From assembly GCA_021397835.1 (NCBI GenBank), contig JAJFZO010000087.1, forward strand, positions 2,790,001 to 2,854,000: a stretch of DNA of 64,000 nt, written 5' to 3'. Source of the stretch: Moringa oleifera. Taxonomy: Eukaryota; Streptophyta; Magnoliopsida; Brassicales; Moringaceae. A program made the position numbers and the translations under genes. Under the pieces are notes generated by a model. The model made no database searches, was not told the DNA's origin, and worked only from the letters and a program-made list of their open reading frames with translations. Each line of letters starts with the position of its first letter. Positions within the stretch are counted from its first letter, which is position 1. Shown here piece after piece: positions 26,026-40,030 of this stretch.

Positions 26026-26674
26026 ACAATCCTTTGGTACCACTTCTCAGTTTTTTATCAGAAGTGCCACACTAAATAGATAGCCTTCATCTAGTTTCAA
26101 TATATTTCTCCTCTCCTAATTTTCATTTTCTTCTTGTTCTATAAAATTCCCTGTTGCCCTGTCAAATTCCTCATTCTTTCAGTCAGCTTGATGGCTAGAC
26201 TAGACTAGTGAATGTATTAATTTGCAAACTAGAAGTATTGTCAATTCAGTAGCTAGAGCTATCTTTGTACTTGTTTTGTGCAGTATTTACTATACACTAT
26301 CCTAAGTTTTGTAGTTTTGTATTACATATATAATGTTTGATTTCATTTTTCAGATCATATCACTTTGATGTGATATTTTATAAATATTGTTTATTTCAAA
26401 GTCTTAATCATTATGAATTTTATTTTTTTATAGATATTATTCTATTTAAGATCTTAATTGTTACAAATTTAATTCTTTGTTTACAATATATGTAAGTGGA
26501 GCAAGTACACAGCCCAACGGTCAGGCACCACTTATGGCCTAATAGACCCACAGAGTTGTATTAGTTGTTTAGTTAAGGAGCTAAACTGAGTGGATTTGGT
26601 AGCCAAGAAATGTATTAAAGGGATCGAACCAGTGGCTTCTTCTTGCAACATGAGGAAGCTTGTTCCGGTACATA
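26026..26674. other. Spacer between TOD1-like and dirigent genes
   Basis: Contains the TOD1-like 3' UTR and the dirigent promoter. No further gene is seen. An ATG at 26650, out of frame with the dirigent start at 26675, would open an overlapping upstream frame if included in the mRNA. Confidence 0.5.
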
Positions 26675-27235
26675 ATGCTGGCCAGGATCATCTTCTGCAT
26701 CGCAGTCATCGCAGCCACACTGGTCGTTCTTCTATTAGCTTTTCTCTCTCCAGTGGCTCATAGAAAAGCATCCAAAACCCAAACCAGCCGGCCCTGGCTG
26801 GCTCTCTCACTGTACATTCAACAGACACCTGTTGCGCCCTCCAGGGCCGTGAAGCCAGGCCTACCACAAGCAGCCGGAGCATTCGTCTTCCGCCGAACCC
26901 TCACCGAAGGACCTGAAAACACGTCCCGTGTCGTGGGTAGAGCCCAAGGGTTCATCATCCCGATCGAAAATTTCGCCCATTCGGATTTCAACGTCATTTA
27001 CCTCACCTTCGACACGCCTGAATTCTCCGGCAGCCTTGGAGTCCAGGCTAAACTGATCGGCCACAAGAACAGAGAAGAGCTGACAGTCGTTGGAGGGACG
27101 GGCTCTTTCGCTTTCGCGCGTGGGATTGCTGTGTTCGCGCAGACTGGTCGACGACCAGATGATGTCGACGGAGCTTCCCATGTGAAGCTTCAACTTAGTC
27201 TTCCTAATCAGTCCCACCCCATTCCTGGACGATGA
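26675..27235 (+). CDS. DIR: Dirigent protein
   Basis: Intronless, 186 aa, normal for the family. Dirigent proteins act outside the cell and steer stereoselective coupling of phenoxy radicals, for example in lignan or terpenoid formation; they have no oxidising activity themselves. An N-terminal hydrophobic segment (residues 2-30) acts as a signal peptide or anchor. The mature part shows the family blocks LYIQQTP, GRAQGF, FNVIYLTFDTPEFSGSL and GTGSFAFARGIA. The ATG at 26675 is chosen because it directly precedes the hydrophobic segment. The first strand carries YIQQTP where many members have a YxHD motif, which suggests a divergent subgroup. Codons are much richer in G/C than the surroundings. 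Confidence 0.9.
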   Translation: MLARIIFCIAVIAATLVVLLLAFLSPVAHRKASKTQTSRPWLALSLYIQQTPVAPSRAVKPGLPQAAGAFVFRRTLTEGPENTSRVVGRAQGFIIPIENFAHSDFNVIYLTFDTPEFSGSLGVQAKLIGHKNREELTVVGGTGSFAFARGIAVFAQTGRRPDDVDGASHVKLQLSLPNQSHPIPGR

Positions 27236-28308
27236 ACCTCTCTCAACGAGAGTAACACCTCTGTTTATTCTTTTTTGCTTGTATATTATATATCTAGTTT
27301 TTAATTTTAATTTTGATTTTTCCTTTTGGAGAGGACTTTTTTTCCAATAAGTAAATTAAGCTATTCAGTGTTTAATTATAGATTTTATAAATTCAATACA
27401 GCTTTCCTGATATGATTTTTTTTAATTATAATTAAAAAAGAACTCCTATATGTAAAGAAGAAATAAAAACTTATGATATCAACCATTATTATGTTTTATT
27501 AATTTTTTTGGGTAAGTTTACTGTAAATATAAAAAGTAATTACATTAATAATTTTTTATTAATTGATATCATAAATGAAGGCATGTGGGACATATTAATA
27601 ATGTTTAACTCTGTTAAAGTATTATTAAATCTATATCAAACAATGCATTTTAGGGTTGTTATTTTAAATTAAGAAACAGATTTTTCTTTTTATTTGAGCT
27701 TCACATTTTTTAAAGAAAATTGAAAGATTTTTTTATAATTTATTATATTAATATGATAAAAAATAAATAATTATAATTTTGTATTTATTATTATTATATA
27801 TTATAAAAATATATTTTAAATTTTTACGCGAGTTAAATCAGTAAAAAATTCTTATTGAAGCAATTGATCCTTATGCCATGGGCTTCAAAAAGCTGAACTT
27901 GAGCCCTATTAGAAAATTCTGGACCAAGCTTGAGGGAGGTGTGTGTGTCGGCTAGGGCTTTATGGACCCCTCAACTTTTTAAGTGGGCTTTTAGGCCCAA
28001 GAGTCAAAGGATAAGAGGTTGACTTTGGGCTTTCATGGGGCCCAGGTTGAGTGACAAAGTGGGACCCAAAACCAAAGCCGAAACAAAATTTTTTACTAGC
28101 TGTGGGTCGGGTTCTGTTCGGTTAACTGTTTGATTCACGTTCATTGTTCATTATTGGTGACGCCCACCGTCCTGGCTTTTACGCTCGTTCTTTTCCTTTT
28201 CTCTCTCTCTCCCTCTGTCCTGTCTCTGTCTCCTCCTCACCTGGAGAGCTTCCAATTTGCTTCAAGAAGAAAAAGAAGCAGCAGTAGAACGAGCATAGAA
28301 AATTCGAA
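27236..28308 (+). promoter_or_regulatory. Intergenic region including the SEC3 promoter with site II motifs
   Basis: The first 600 bp are AT-rich with no coding signal. Close to SEC3 there are four TGGGCY/GGCCCA site II-type motifs: 27984-27989, 27994-27999, 28026-28031 and 28039-28044. Such motifs are common upstream of broadly expressed plant genes. They are followed by a pyrimidine-rich CT leader (28200-28235) just upstream of the SEC3 ATG, a typical 5' UTR. Confidence 0.6.
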
Positions 28309-31300
28309 ATGGCGAAATCGAGCGCTGACGACGAGGAGCTGAGACGAGCCTGCGAGGCCGCGATCGAAGGCACCAAGCAGAAGATTGTGCTGTCGATTCG
28401 CGTTGCAAAGAGTCGCGGGATCTGGGGCAAATCTGGAAAATTGGGCCGACACATGGCTAAACCGAGGGTTCTCGCTCTCTCTAGTGCGTCTCTGTCTCTT
28501 CTCTCCAACTCGTTGCTTTATGTGATTTCTTATTAGTTAGCATTTCTTGATTTTGCTTTTCACTCGTCAACAGTTCGTTTTGTGCCTGTGCCACGAGTTG
28601 CTTTTTTCTATCTGAATTGGTCGGAGTGTAGTTACATATCATTTTGTAATAGAATTAAATTGATTAGCTTCTATTTTTGCTCGCTTGCTTCTAGGGAAAA
28701 AAAATTAGCTCGGATTTGACTAATATGGGATAATTATGAGGTATCCAAAGACAAAGCTCATTGTATATGCGGTAGGTATGAGTGAGGTGCCTTAACTAGA
28801 CAATGTTACATACTAAAATATATTCTGTGTCTGGGTATGGTTCTCAGTAAAGTTAACCATAATGAAGTTTCCCAACACTGGATGAGATTAGTTGTTGTTG
28901 GTTCTCCTGAGATTGCAAAGTAGCACTTTTCAATTTTAGTTGGTTGCCTTTTCTCCCGGTTGCTGGGATTGTCATTATTAGATGGGTACTTAGCTAAAAA
29001 GTTTTGAAAACAAAGAAGAATCAAGGGAAATAAAAGCAAGCCTTTCAAGTTAGCAAATCAATGTTGTTTTAAGTTAAATATTTCACAAGTGCCATATCAA
29101 GTAACAACATGTGCCATCTACAGCTAAAGCGAAGGGTGACCGGACAAAAGCTTTTCTTCGAGTCTTAAAATATTCAACTGGTGGAGTTCTTGAGGTAAAT
29201 TTCACTTGCTTCATCTGGTTTGTTCATAGACTTTTCAACTAATTTCAGAATTCTTTCATGTTGTATGTTTTGAAATTATATTTTACTGATCTTCACCATA
29301 AAGTTTTAGACTCTTTACAACCCTGTCTTGACTGACTGTTTCTTTAAAACTTCCTTGGAAATCCAGCCTGCTAAACTGTACAAGCTTAAGCATCTTTCCA
29401 AGGTGGAAGTTATAACAAACGATCCCAGTGGATGTACTTTCACTCTGGTAACACTCAGATCTTTGATTTAGCTATGCAAATACTCTGTGGTCCATGTATG
29501 TTCAAAAGGATGCAAAAACAAAATTTCAAAAGAAGGCCTTTATTGATTCTTCGGGGTAAAGAAGGCAAAGCAAAAAGCGAAGCAAGTTTTTCTTGGAAGT
29601 ACTAAACTTCACTTTGCGCCCCTCTGTGGCCTTTTCTCTTCAGATTCTGATCAACCTACTTACAGGGTTTTGATAATCTAAGAAGCCAGAGTGTTGCTCC
29701 ACCCCAGTGGACCATGCGCAATATTGATGACAGGTAACAAGTGGGGAATGATTTTCAGAAAGGAACACTTAATGAACTTCCAATTTAAGATTTCCTTTTG
29801 CTTCACTTTTTCCTTATTGGAAATGACTTGTTTTACTGTTGATTTCACATATTTTCCCTTAATTTTCTTGTAGGAACCGTCTTTTGTTTAGCATATTAAA
29901 TATCTGCAAAGATGTATTAGGTCGCCTTCCAAAAGTTGTTGGAATAGATGTTGTGGAGATGGCTCTTTGGGCTAAGGTGCATCTAATGATCTTCATTCCT
30001 GCTTTGAAACTTTATGCGATCACACAACTCAGTTTAACTGTAAATTTGGTTCTTGTTTATATGATGTTTTTATGTATCCTCCTAGCAGTAACTTTATCCA
30101 CATGTAGTGCTATTTGAGTGAGTGATATGGCTTCTCAAGGACATTTTTCATTCAGGTTTATTGCCTGTTGTTATAGTAATATCGGTAGGCATTGTCTTGT
30201 AACCTGAAGGTTTAGATTCTAAAAGGATAGGCATAAGAGAACTTTGTCGAAAAACTGAACACTCAGAATGTTCTTTTAATAGCCAAAGGATGTAAAGAGG
30301 GTCTGCACTCGTTGATGGGGCAGGATAGCCAGGTTTAAGATCTTTATATTGAGTTTGTATAACTCCATGGTAGTTAGGTCATGCTTGCCATTGAAAGATT
30401 CTGCTGAATCTTTCATATCATCGTACCATTTCTGTTTGTAATGGAATGGTTCTGCATCATCATTCATTTAAATATTGATTATGTTGTACATTCATGTATG
30501 TTCTCAGCGTGTGAAGTACTGTGTAGTTTAGACTTCCTAATGTAATCAATTATCTTACTTGATTTCTTGAAATGGTTTATATTTCCAACTTAGCTTTCAC
30601 TTACTAAATGAATATAGGAAAATACACCATCAGTTACCACTCAAAGAAATATACCAGATGGGCCTGTAGCTGATATGGTGACAGAAAGCGACTTGAAGGT
30701 GACTGTTGAAAAAGAGCTTGTCTCTCAAGCTGAAGAAGAGGATATGGAAGCTCTTCTGGGCACGTATGTATTGTTTTCCTTGTTCCGAGGCTGTTAATTG
30801 TGGTTGAGGTGTACTTTCATCTTCTTTGGTGAAGATTTTCATTCTGCACTATTAAAGGCATGTGTAGACAAAATGAGATGAAAGGTGTAAAACATGCTTT
30901 GGCTGCAACTTTGTGTTGAAGTTTTTTGAAGCCCCCTTCAATTTAGATAAATAATGTCTCTTGAAGGCACTAAACTTGCCTGTGACATACATTCAGCATG
31001 AGATCTCCGACAGGCTTTAGTGGAAAAAGGATAGACAAGGTTCACAATTTTGGTATTCATGTTCCTTTCAATTTCTGTCAATTTTAATCTTTGATGATTA
31101 AAAAAACTTAATTTGGTTAAGATTGGCATTGTTTCTCGGTTACTAGGTATATGCAAGTGTTTTATTTATATTCAGGGAGAGTGATAACTTCTTTTTAAAT
31201 CTAGTGGATTTGATATTCCACTTATGTGCTCTTTACTCTTGATCTTGTGGTGCCTAACTCATGGAAATCTCTACTTATTTGAGCATAACTGACCTACAAT

Positions 31301-34300
31301 GCCAACTGTTTAACTTCATTGTTTGTTCATAAAGGCTTCCTCTTGATCTTATGTTGCCTAACTTTTGGAAGCCTCTACTTATTTGAGCATAGCTGACCTA
31401 CCATGCCAGCTGTTTAACCTCATTGTTTGTTCTTATCAATCTCAAATACTAACTTATGCAGAAAAAGAAGAAGAAGAAGAAAAAACTAACTTAACCTTTT
31501 TTCTTTGTGTACTTGTAATTTTGCCTCTTATCCATATTAGAACATTGTGCAGCTATGTCATGGGTATTGGTGAAGCTGAAGCATTTTCTGAAAGATTGAA
31601 GAGAGAGCTCCTTGCTCTAGAAGCAGCAAATGTACATGCCATTTTAGAAAGTGAACCCTTGATAGAAGAGGTATTTTTTTCTTTATTTTATAGAAAGTTC
31701 TGTTGATGTTGGTAATCTTTCTTTTGCACTGAGTTTCTAATCTTTTTCTTACTTGTGATTTTGATCTTTTGATTCCTAGTTGGGTCATTATGAATGTGTT
31801 TGGTGGTCATATCTATTTGTCAATTTGTTGGTGTTGCAGGTATTACAAGGGCTTGAGGCAGCAACAAATTGTGTTGATGACATGGATGAGTGGCTAGGCA
31901 TCTTCAATGTGAAACTTAGACACATGAGAGAAGACATTGAGTCGGTGGGGATTTTCGTTTTTGAAATTTCAATTGTGGAGGTTTTTATTAAAATACTGCC
32001 TTGGCAATGTTGTGCCAATCATGTTAGTGCAGTGCGCATAGATATGTTTCTTGGTTACACTGAAGAAGATCCTCACGTAGTTACCGTCTTGGGGATGCTA
32101 TGTGCTCCACACCAAATGCTATTATAACTTCTGAAATTAGGAAGTTAGAATAACATGTTGGATATATGCATGTTTGACAATGGAATACCTGAATTTTGCT
32201 TATGTTGGCCCTTTTTCTTTTCTGTCATGGAATCCAGATAGAAACCCGCAATAACAAGTTAGAGATGCAATCTGTAAATAATAAAGCACTCATTGAGGAA
32301 CTTGACAAGCTTCTCGAAAGATTGCGTGTTCCTTCTGAGGTTTGTGATTCATTATTTCTTACATTGCAATCATGAGATATTATGTTCAGGTGATTTGTCT
32401 AAACCCTCGTATTTGGTCTCCCGCGACCATGTTTTATTGATTGTAGTATGCAGCATGTCTAACTGGAGGTTCATTTGATGAAGCACGCATGCTTCAAAAC
32501 ATTGAAGCATGTGAGTGGTTAACTGGAGCCTTGCAAGGTCTCGAAGTGCCGAAGTTGGATCCTACATATGCAAACATGAGAGCGGTGTGCCTCCTGCTTC
32601 TTCTTTTGTTTGTACCTTCCTGAAATTTTGTTAATTAAGAACTGCATCCCACAGCTGTCCTGGTAGTTGATGAACTTTTTTAGCACTATTGCTCATGAAA
32701 TTTAAAAACTGCATCCCATAATTGTTGCTCATGTACTGTACTGCATCTCATGATCTATGATATATGAACCTAAACAAACTAGTCAGAGGGCCATTTTTTA
32801 GTGGCCTAAGTTTCTTAATAAACTGTGAAGAAGATTCTGAATCCAGATTAAAAAGTTTTTGGTTTATGTCTATGAATTCTGTCAAATTTTCTTTTTCTAT
32901 TTTCTAAAGCTGCTGCTTGCATACTTTTCAGGTTAAAGAGAAGCGAGCAGAACTTGAGAAGTTAAAAGCTACATTTGTGAGGAGAGCATCTGAGTTCTTG
33001 AGAAACTACTTCGCTAGTTTGGTGGATTTCATGATAAGTGACAAGAGTTACTTTTCTCAAGTGCGTACTTATCTTCATATTCTTTCATCTTGTTAGTTGT
33101 TATAAATTTTGGATGCGAGGACTCTTAAGTATTTTCTTCTGCTTGCATTAAACAGAGGGGACAATTAAAGAGGCCTGACCATGCTGACTTGCGGTATAAA
33201 TGCAGGACATATGCTCGTCTTCTGCAGCATTTAAAGGTCAGTTTACAGACTAACTTATAATCTTTCAAGAGTTTTCTGTGTGCATGAATTAATCCTTTAA
33301 TTTCTTTTTGCTATTTAATTTTTCAGAGTCTCGACAAGAATTGCTTGGGCCCTTTGAGAAAAGCTTATTGTGGCTCCCTCAACTTGCTTCTTCGTCGGGA
33401 GGTAAGGGAACACCAACTTTTCCTTTCAATAATATACTACCATCTTGGACTGCATATCATGTTTGATTGCAGATTTGTATGTACAAAAATTGATGCATAT
33501 TTACAGTAATAAATGCATATTATTAATATATTCAGTCTAGGGTGTCTGTGTGGTCCTTTTTTGGTTTATCTATCTCATCTAGAACGTAAAAGTACTGTAG
33601 AGTTGTTAGCAATCTTGTGGTTAAGCGTGCAAAGCTTCTTTTGGTCTTGTTTAGTCTTTTATCTATGATCTAACCAATTGGGTTTTGGTATTCTGGTTGG
33701 TGCAAAATATTTATGTTGCTTTTCCCGTATGCTGAGAGAACTCTTATTTGTTTGACTGTATGCAATGATGTTCACATTTTCTCTTAAATTCCTACCTGCA
33801 CATTTCTAAAAATTGGGGTGAAAAGAAAGCGGGGGAGGGGAAGAGAAGAAAAGAAATCTGATATCTTTTCACAAGATCATGCTTCTTTCTGTGAATGTTT
33901 ATATTCCATTTTGTCAAATCGAGCCTCCTAAACTATATAGAAGCACTTTTCCTATCTTTTACATACTTTATCAAGACTTTTTTACTTTTATCCAGAGTGG
34001 GCTGTTCAGAAATTATTCGTAGAGTGTCTTTGTGAGGGGGTGTAGGATATTGTTTAAGTGGTGCATGCTATAAAGCAAAATGTCACTTTTCCTGCAACAT
34101 AAAATCTGTTAATCATTTTATAATCCTTTGATTGTTGAACTAGTTCAGTATTGTTTGATAATTAAAAGCTTATGTTTAAGTTCTCTCGTTCAACAACAGG
34201 CTCGTGAATTTGCCAATGAGCTTCGTGCTAGTACAAAAGCATCAAGAAATCCAACCGTCTGGCTTGAAGCTTCCACAGGCTCCAGCCAAAATGCAAATTC

Positions 34301-37300
34301 TGCTGACACTTCTTCAGTTTCTGATGCTTATGCCAAAATGCTAACTATCTTTATCCCGCTTCTTGTTGATGAGGTTATAATCCTATATACAATCATCTAT
34401 TTTGAATTCTACCGGGTGTTGTTTTTGGCACTGAAAGTTCATTTTCAACTTGCAGAGTTCTTTTTTTGCTCACTTCATGTGCTTTGAAGTCCCTGCTCTT
34501 GTTCCCCCAGGAGGCGTTGCTAATGGTAATAGAAGTGGATCCTACAATGATTATGATGATGGAAATGATGATGATTTGGGCATTATGGACATTGATGAGG
34601 GCGACAGCAAAAGCGGTAATCCTTTTGCTGTGTGCTGTCATAGTTTTTAAGTCATGTATATTATGATATCCGGTCACTCATAGATCTCATCCTGTTATTA
34701 ACTAGTAAAATTATTGATTTTGTAGGTAAAAGTTCTGCAGATCTGGCAGCATTAAATGAATCTCTGCAGGATCTACTTGATGGAATCCAAGTAATATGCT
34801 CATCCACAGCTTGTTTTTGTTATGTGATTAGAGCTCAACTATTGAAGGAACTCCATACAAGTTGGGAATTAGAAGAGCATTATAAACATAATTAAATAAC
34901 ATTGTTATTATGTTACTGGTATTTTAATCTCAAAAGCTTACCATCTATAGCTGAAACCTGAAAGAAAAGTTTTGAGGCCTGGTTGGGAACTTCATTGAAG
35001 GGCAATCCTTCACCTAGACTTGTGGGACAAGGTTCAGTTGGAGGACCATACCAAGCAAGATTTCTGGATAGTATTATTACTGTTGTGAAAATTATGAGGT
35101 TGGATTTATATAATTGTTTCTGGAAAAACAGCTAAACCTGGTAAATTGCCTTTTAAGTGGTGACTGGATACTTTGATATGTGATTACCCATTGTGTTAGC
35201 ATACTTAAATGGTCAAATGAGAAAAGGTGCTTGAACAAGTGGAGAACCTTAAAAACTAAGAATGGTCAAATTGCGAATGTTGTGCCCTGACATTCAAGGA
35301 TAGAAGTCTAAAAGTTGCCTGTTTGCATTTTTTGATTCATTATCTCATACTGTTCCTAGTAATAAATTCTGTAATAGTCTTGGTGTTGATCGTAAAGTAT
35401 TAAAGTTTAAATACAGGTTTGGCACCAAAAACATGTAATCTTCATTGATTTCTCGTGTATTTACTGATAAAATGTAATCAATGGTTTGCTAGCTTAATTT
35501 CTGGGTTAGTTCAGAAGTTTCCAGTTTTGGCTAATAGAAGATTCCGATTCTTGTGAATTTATGCAGGAAGATTTCTATGCTGTAGTGGATTGGGCATACA
35601 AAATAGATCCTTTACGCTGCATATCAATGCATGGAATTACAGAGCGCTATCTCTCTGGTCAGAAAGCTGATGCAGCAGGATTTGTGCGACTTTTACTTGG
35701 TGATCTGGAATCAAGAATATCAATGCAGTTCAGCCGTGTATGTGTTTGCTTAAACAGAAAGTTTGTCTTCTACATTTCATGATGATGACACTAGCCCATT
35801 TGACTTTTAATTGATTGCAGTTTGTTGATGAAGCTTGTCATCAAATTGAAAGGCACGAGCGTAATGTAAGGCAGATGGGTGTCATAACATACATCCCAAG
35901 GTAAATTATAAATAGTATGATGTCCTTTTTCCATCAATTATCTAAGACAGTAACGGGAACATGCAAATAAAAGTAAACTGAGAGGCAAATATTTTTTTAT
36001 TGGGAGAGTTTATAATTTCATGGAATGTTTATGAGCTGTTGAGCAGAAGAAGTTGATGAGTTTATCATTTGCAAGAAAGAAATTATGAATGATTTAGTTA
36101 TTTTTTTCAGTAACGAACAAATTTTCTGATTGGTCAGCTGAATGTCTTAAACTCAATCTGAATGGTTGTTACCTTCTTGCTGAAAGAAAAGAATGATTGT
36201 TTCCCAGATCTGAGTGACTGTTATCGGTGGCTGTCAGCAAGTTAGTATATTGAGGATGAACTAGCTGGAGATAGTACTCCCCGTTGACAATGACTGATAT
36301 GAATCTAGATAAAGTGAAAGAATTAAGTTGAAAGGGTAGATGAAAGAGAACACAGTGGACTCTTTTGCAGAAGGAGATGGAATAAATGGATCAGCTGCTC
36401 AATTCTATGAAAAGTAGTGCTTTGCCTGAACTTATCTTCCATTAAACCTAGGCCTATTTAATCTTTTATTGTGGCAACTATGAAAAGGCATCCCTTGGCT
36501 TGTTCGGTGGGACAATCATGGGAACAAACAATTACTAGATTATCATATTTTCTAGGTTGATGCCATTTAGCTTAGAGGCATAGATTGCTTTCACTTGGCT
36601 TTTGGACCAGCTTGATCTATTATGAAATTGAAACGAACACAGTCTTTCAATGATTTAACCTGATGGTTAATTTATGTGCAAGTATTGTAAGTTCTTTGTT
36701 AATTCATTTGCCTTCTAGAGTAGAGACCATCTGGGGTTGTCTTTTTCTATCTTGATCAGCTTTGTGGGTCATGGTTTTGTAAGCTTTATAAGATTACAGG
36801 ACTTGAATGTTCTAGTGGTCCTAAAAGCACGTTTCACAATATTAATTTAAAAAATTATTGAAGTTTAAAAGGATTTTTCATATTTAGCTATTTGCGTGAT
36901 TGTTTCCACTCCAGCACAATTCTCATATCATTGCTCCTATGCATAGATTTGCAACTCTTGCAACCCGAATGGAGCAATACATACAAGGACAATCCAGGGA
37001 TTTGGTTGATCAGGCATACACAAAATTTGTGAGTACTGTTATTACAAGAACATCCCTAGTCCGTGAACCTATGTTGAGTTAAAGTGGGCTTGTTCTTTTC
37101 CTTGCGATGATGGATTGTACGTAAGTCAACGAATTAATATGATTTAACCACATATTAAGTTCTAGCTGTAACAGACTAATCATAATTGGAGTGTGCTCTG
37201 TGTTGCACTGAATGGTGTTAAATTGGCATGGAAAAATGTGCTGGTCCTTGTAATCTCCTGACTGCTTAGTACTCTTTTATTAACATGAATTTTTCACATT

Positions 37301-40030
37301 CTTTTTCTTTACATCTTATCAATTTATATTGAGTTACTGAAGAGGACAAGGAAAAGGTTCTCCCTTGTGATTGAAGAACAGTCTATTATACTTGGTTGTT
37401 CTGTTGTTTTTCTTGCTCTATAATATCCCTTCTTATAACAATTTTACGTTGCAAATACTGTTTGACAGGTTAGCATTATGTTCGTAACCTTGGAGAAAAT
37501 TGCTCAGACAGATCCAAAATATTGTGATATATACCTTTTAGAGAACTATGCAGCATTTCAGAATAGGTATTGTCTTTGATGATTATCGAGCTGATCTCCT
37601 TGTTGATTCTAGAAAAATATTATCTGTCTTTCCATTTTGACTTTCCTAAGTGGAACCAATTGCATGCAGCTTGTATGACCTTGCCAATGTTGTACCCACT
37701 TTAGCCAAATTTTATCACCAGGCAAGTGAAGCTTATGAGCAGGCTTGTACACGTCATATCAGCATGATTATATACTATGTAAGTAAGCCCACCTCTGACA
37801 TTCATTCTTGCTTCCTTTTTCTTCATGTCATCTTCAAATTGTTTTGCCTATAAAAGTTATAGACTATTTACAAATTGTAACCTTACACTTAAGATCTGTC
37901 TCAATTGAGTCTCAAACTTTTAATTGAAACAAAATGCATCTTACATTACTGCATAATTTTTTCTCAGGGTTCTTTTTAATTTGATCACTAAATTCTAACA
38001 ATGAATTTTCACAGGTGTGATGCATAGAATAATTACTACCAAACATGGTCTATAAGAATAAAAAAGAAGAATTAACAAATATCTTTAGGCTATCTTCTTT
38101 TATATGGATTATAGAATTTGAAAATTCCAGGTTTTTAAATTTTGTTGTTCTTTGACATTGTAAAAATCTTGAAATTATCTACCTAAAAATTCTACATAAA
38201 TAAAAACAGTTCCTAAGATTTTAAAATAATTAGAATAGAAAACCCTAACAGGATTGGATTTTAAAAAATTTTTAAATGTTAAAATCCCACGATAATTGAA
38301 TGCAAGATTCTAAAATTGGGGAAAAGAACTAACCCTTAATGCATCTACTTTCTTATTTGATTTATCTGAAGAGAGTTGGAATTGAAATTTATGTTGACCA
38401 AAACTAATGTCAGTTTAACTTGTTAGATTTATACGTAAGATGCACATTTGCAAAGATTATTGTTACAATCCTAGCAGATAAATTCATAGTTGAGATTATA
38501 AAGTAGTTCAGGTTGTGCAAACGTGTGGCTGTAAATTAAGACTGATTATAAACAGGGGTATAATCTGTAAAAGAACTCAACAGTCAATTCATGTTTATTA
38601 ACATTTTGTGGCATTCTCTCTCCCTCCCTCTCTCTCTCTATCTCTCTTCTAAATTCAACTTGTTTTATAATGTGCATGTCACTATGCCCTTTGCAGCAAT
38701 TTGAACGACTCTTCCAATTTGCTCGAAAGATTGAGGATTTGATGTATACAATTACACCAGAAGAGGTTAGTGTATCAGTGATCATATATACCTTGTAGTC
38801 AAAATTATATAAGCAGGTTGTGTCAGATAGCTTTTTAAAATATCTTTATATCTTAGAATCTATGAGAATCTTTATTGTTCTTGTGTGAAGCGTAACGTTT
38901 TTCTTTCTCATCTCAAAGTAACATTAATGCAAATGGAACTATCTTTAAGAGTTGGCTCTTACTCTTGTAGTATTTAGTACATCTTTCCTCTTACTCATCA
39001 TCAGGTGGTGGTGCTACAAGTTGTGAGTTGATCTTAGGTTTTGATCCGACAGAACATAAACATGATGTATAATGGGATTCCTGTTTGATGCAGGAGCAGA
39101 AAAAAGGAAAAGAATTCTTTTTGCTGCTCCTGCACAACTGAGAGAGAGAGAGAGAATGAACTATCATTTTTGATTATAATAAGTTAGACTTTCCATTTAT
39201 TTTCACCTCTTAAATATATTGATACTATGCTCATCAGCTCTATTTTTACCTGAACTCTTTAAGGATAAACTACTAACAGGCTTAGCATATTTTCTGAGTT
39301 TGGCCTCTACTACTCCTCGCTTGGCCTATGTGGTGAGCACATGGAGTCATCTCTGTAGATCGTTTTGCGGTGATTTCTAATCCCTGATGAGTGTTGTTTA
39401 CATACATTATGATCTTTTAAACTCAGGACGCGTAGAATAAGTAATCGAATATCTTCAACTTGAGGAATATTCTTTGTTCAAATATAACAGGAAAAATTGT
39501 CCACAATGCTAGTTCCATGCTACAATCCAAGTGAATTTTTATGCATAAAGATTCAACCGAGAACTTGGCTTATATCATGTTTGCAAATTTCAGATCCCTT
39601 TCCAGCTTGGATTGTCAAAAATGGACCTTAGGAAGATGTTAAAATCAAGCCTATCCGGGGTAAGTGTATGTCCTGTGAAATTTCCTGCCTTTATTTCAAC
39701 ATAAATAATACTATCTCGTTTCTCTGTTGCGCAGGTGGACAAGTCCATTGCTGCAATGTACAAAAAGTTGCAGAAGAATTTAGCCTCAGAAGAACTGTTG
39801 CCTTCTTTGTGGGATAAATGCAAGGTACCAAAAGAATTGAACCCAAAAGAATATTATTACTCAACCTGGTTTTCTGGAACTTTGTTACTGATTAATTTTA
39901 CTTGTTATTAACCTGACAGAAGGAGTTTCTGGACAAGTATGATAGCTTTGTGCAACTTGTTGCGAAAATTTACCCTAATGAAACTGTTCCTTCTGTGGCT
40001 GAAATGAGAGACCTCCTGGCTTCCATGTAA
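28309..40030 (+). CDS. SEC3A: Exocyst complex component SEC3
   Basis: Subunit of the octameric exocyst that tethers secretory vesicles to the plasma membrane. Twenty-five exons splice in frame to 888 aa, essentially the length of Arabidopsis SEC3A. Exons: 28309-28483, 29124-29194, 29367-29447, 29666-29733, 29874-29976, 30618-30763, 31553-31670, 31840-31944, 32238-32339, 32447-32584, 32932-33060, 33156-33236, 33327-33401, 34200-34373, 34456-34615, 34726-34790, 35567-35737, 35821-35900, 36947-37028, 37469-37566, 37670-37778, 38697-38765, 39594-39659, 39735-39824, 39920-40030. Residues 1-166 form the Sec3 N-terminal PH-like phosphoinositide-binding region ([20 protein letters not shown]). A coiled coil follows, then the helical Sec3 C-terminal domain, with an acidic Asp-rich loop at about 547-573. 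No broken exon is seen. Confidence 0.96.
31238..31432. repeat. Tandem duplication in SEC3 intron 6
   Basis: Copies 31238-31328 and 31342-31432 are each 91 bp, spaced 104 bp apart, and differ at only about ten positions. Both lie inside the intron between exons 6 and 7, so the protein is unaffected. Confidence 0.9.

Noticed and set aside
34393..34677. Ile-rich minus-strand frame inside SEC3
   Set aside because: Antisense of the Asp-codon run in SEC3 exon 15; not a gene.
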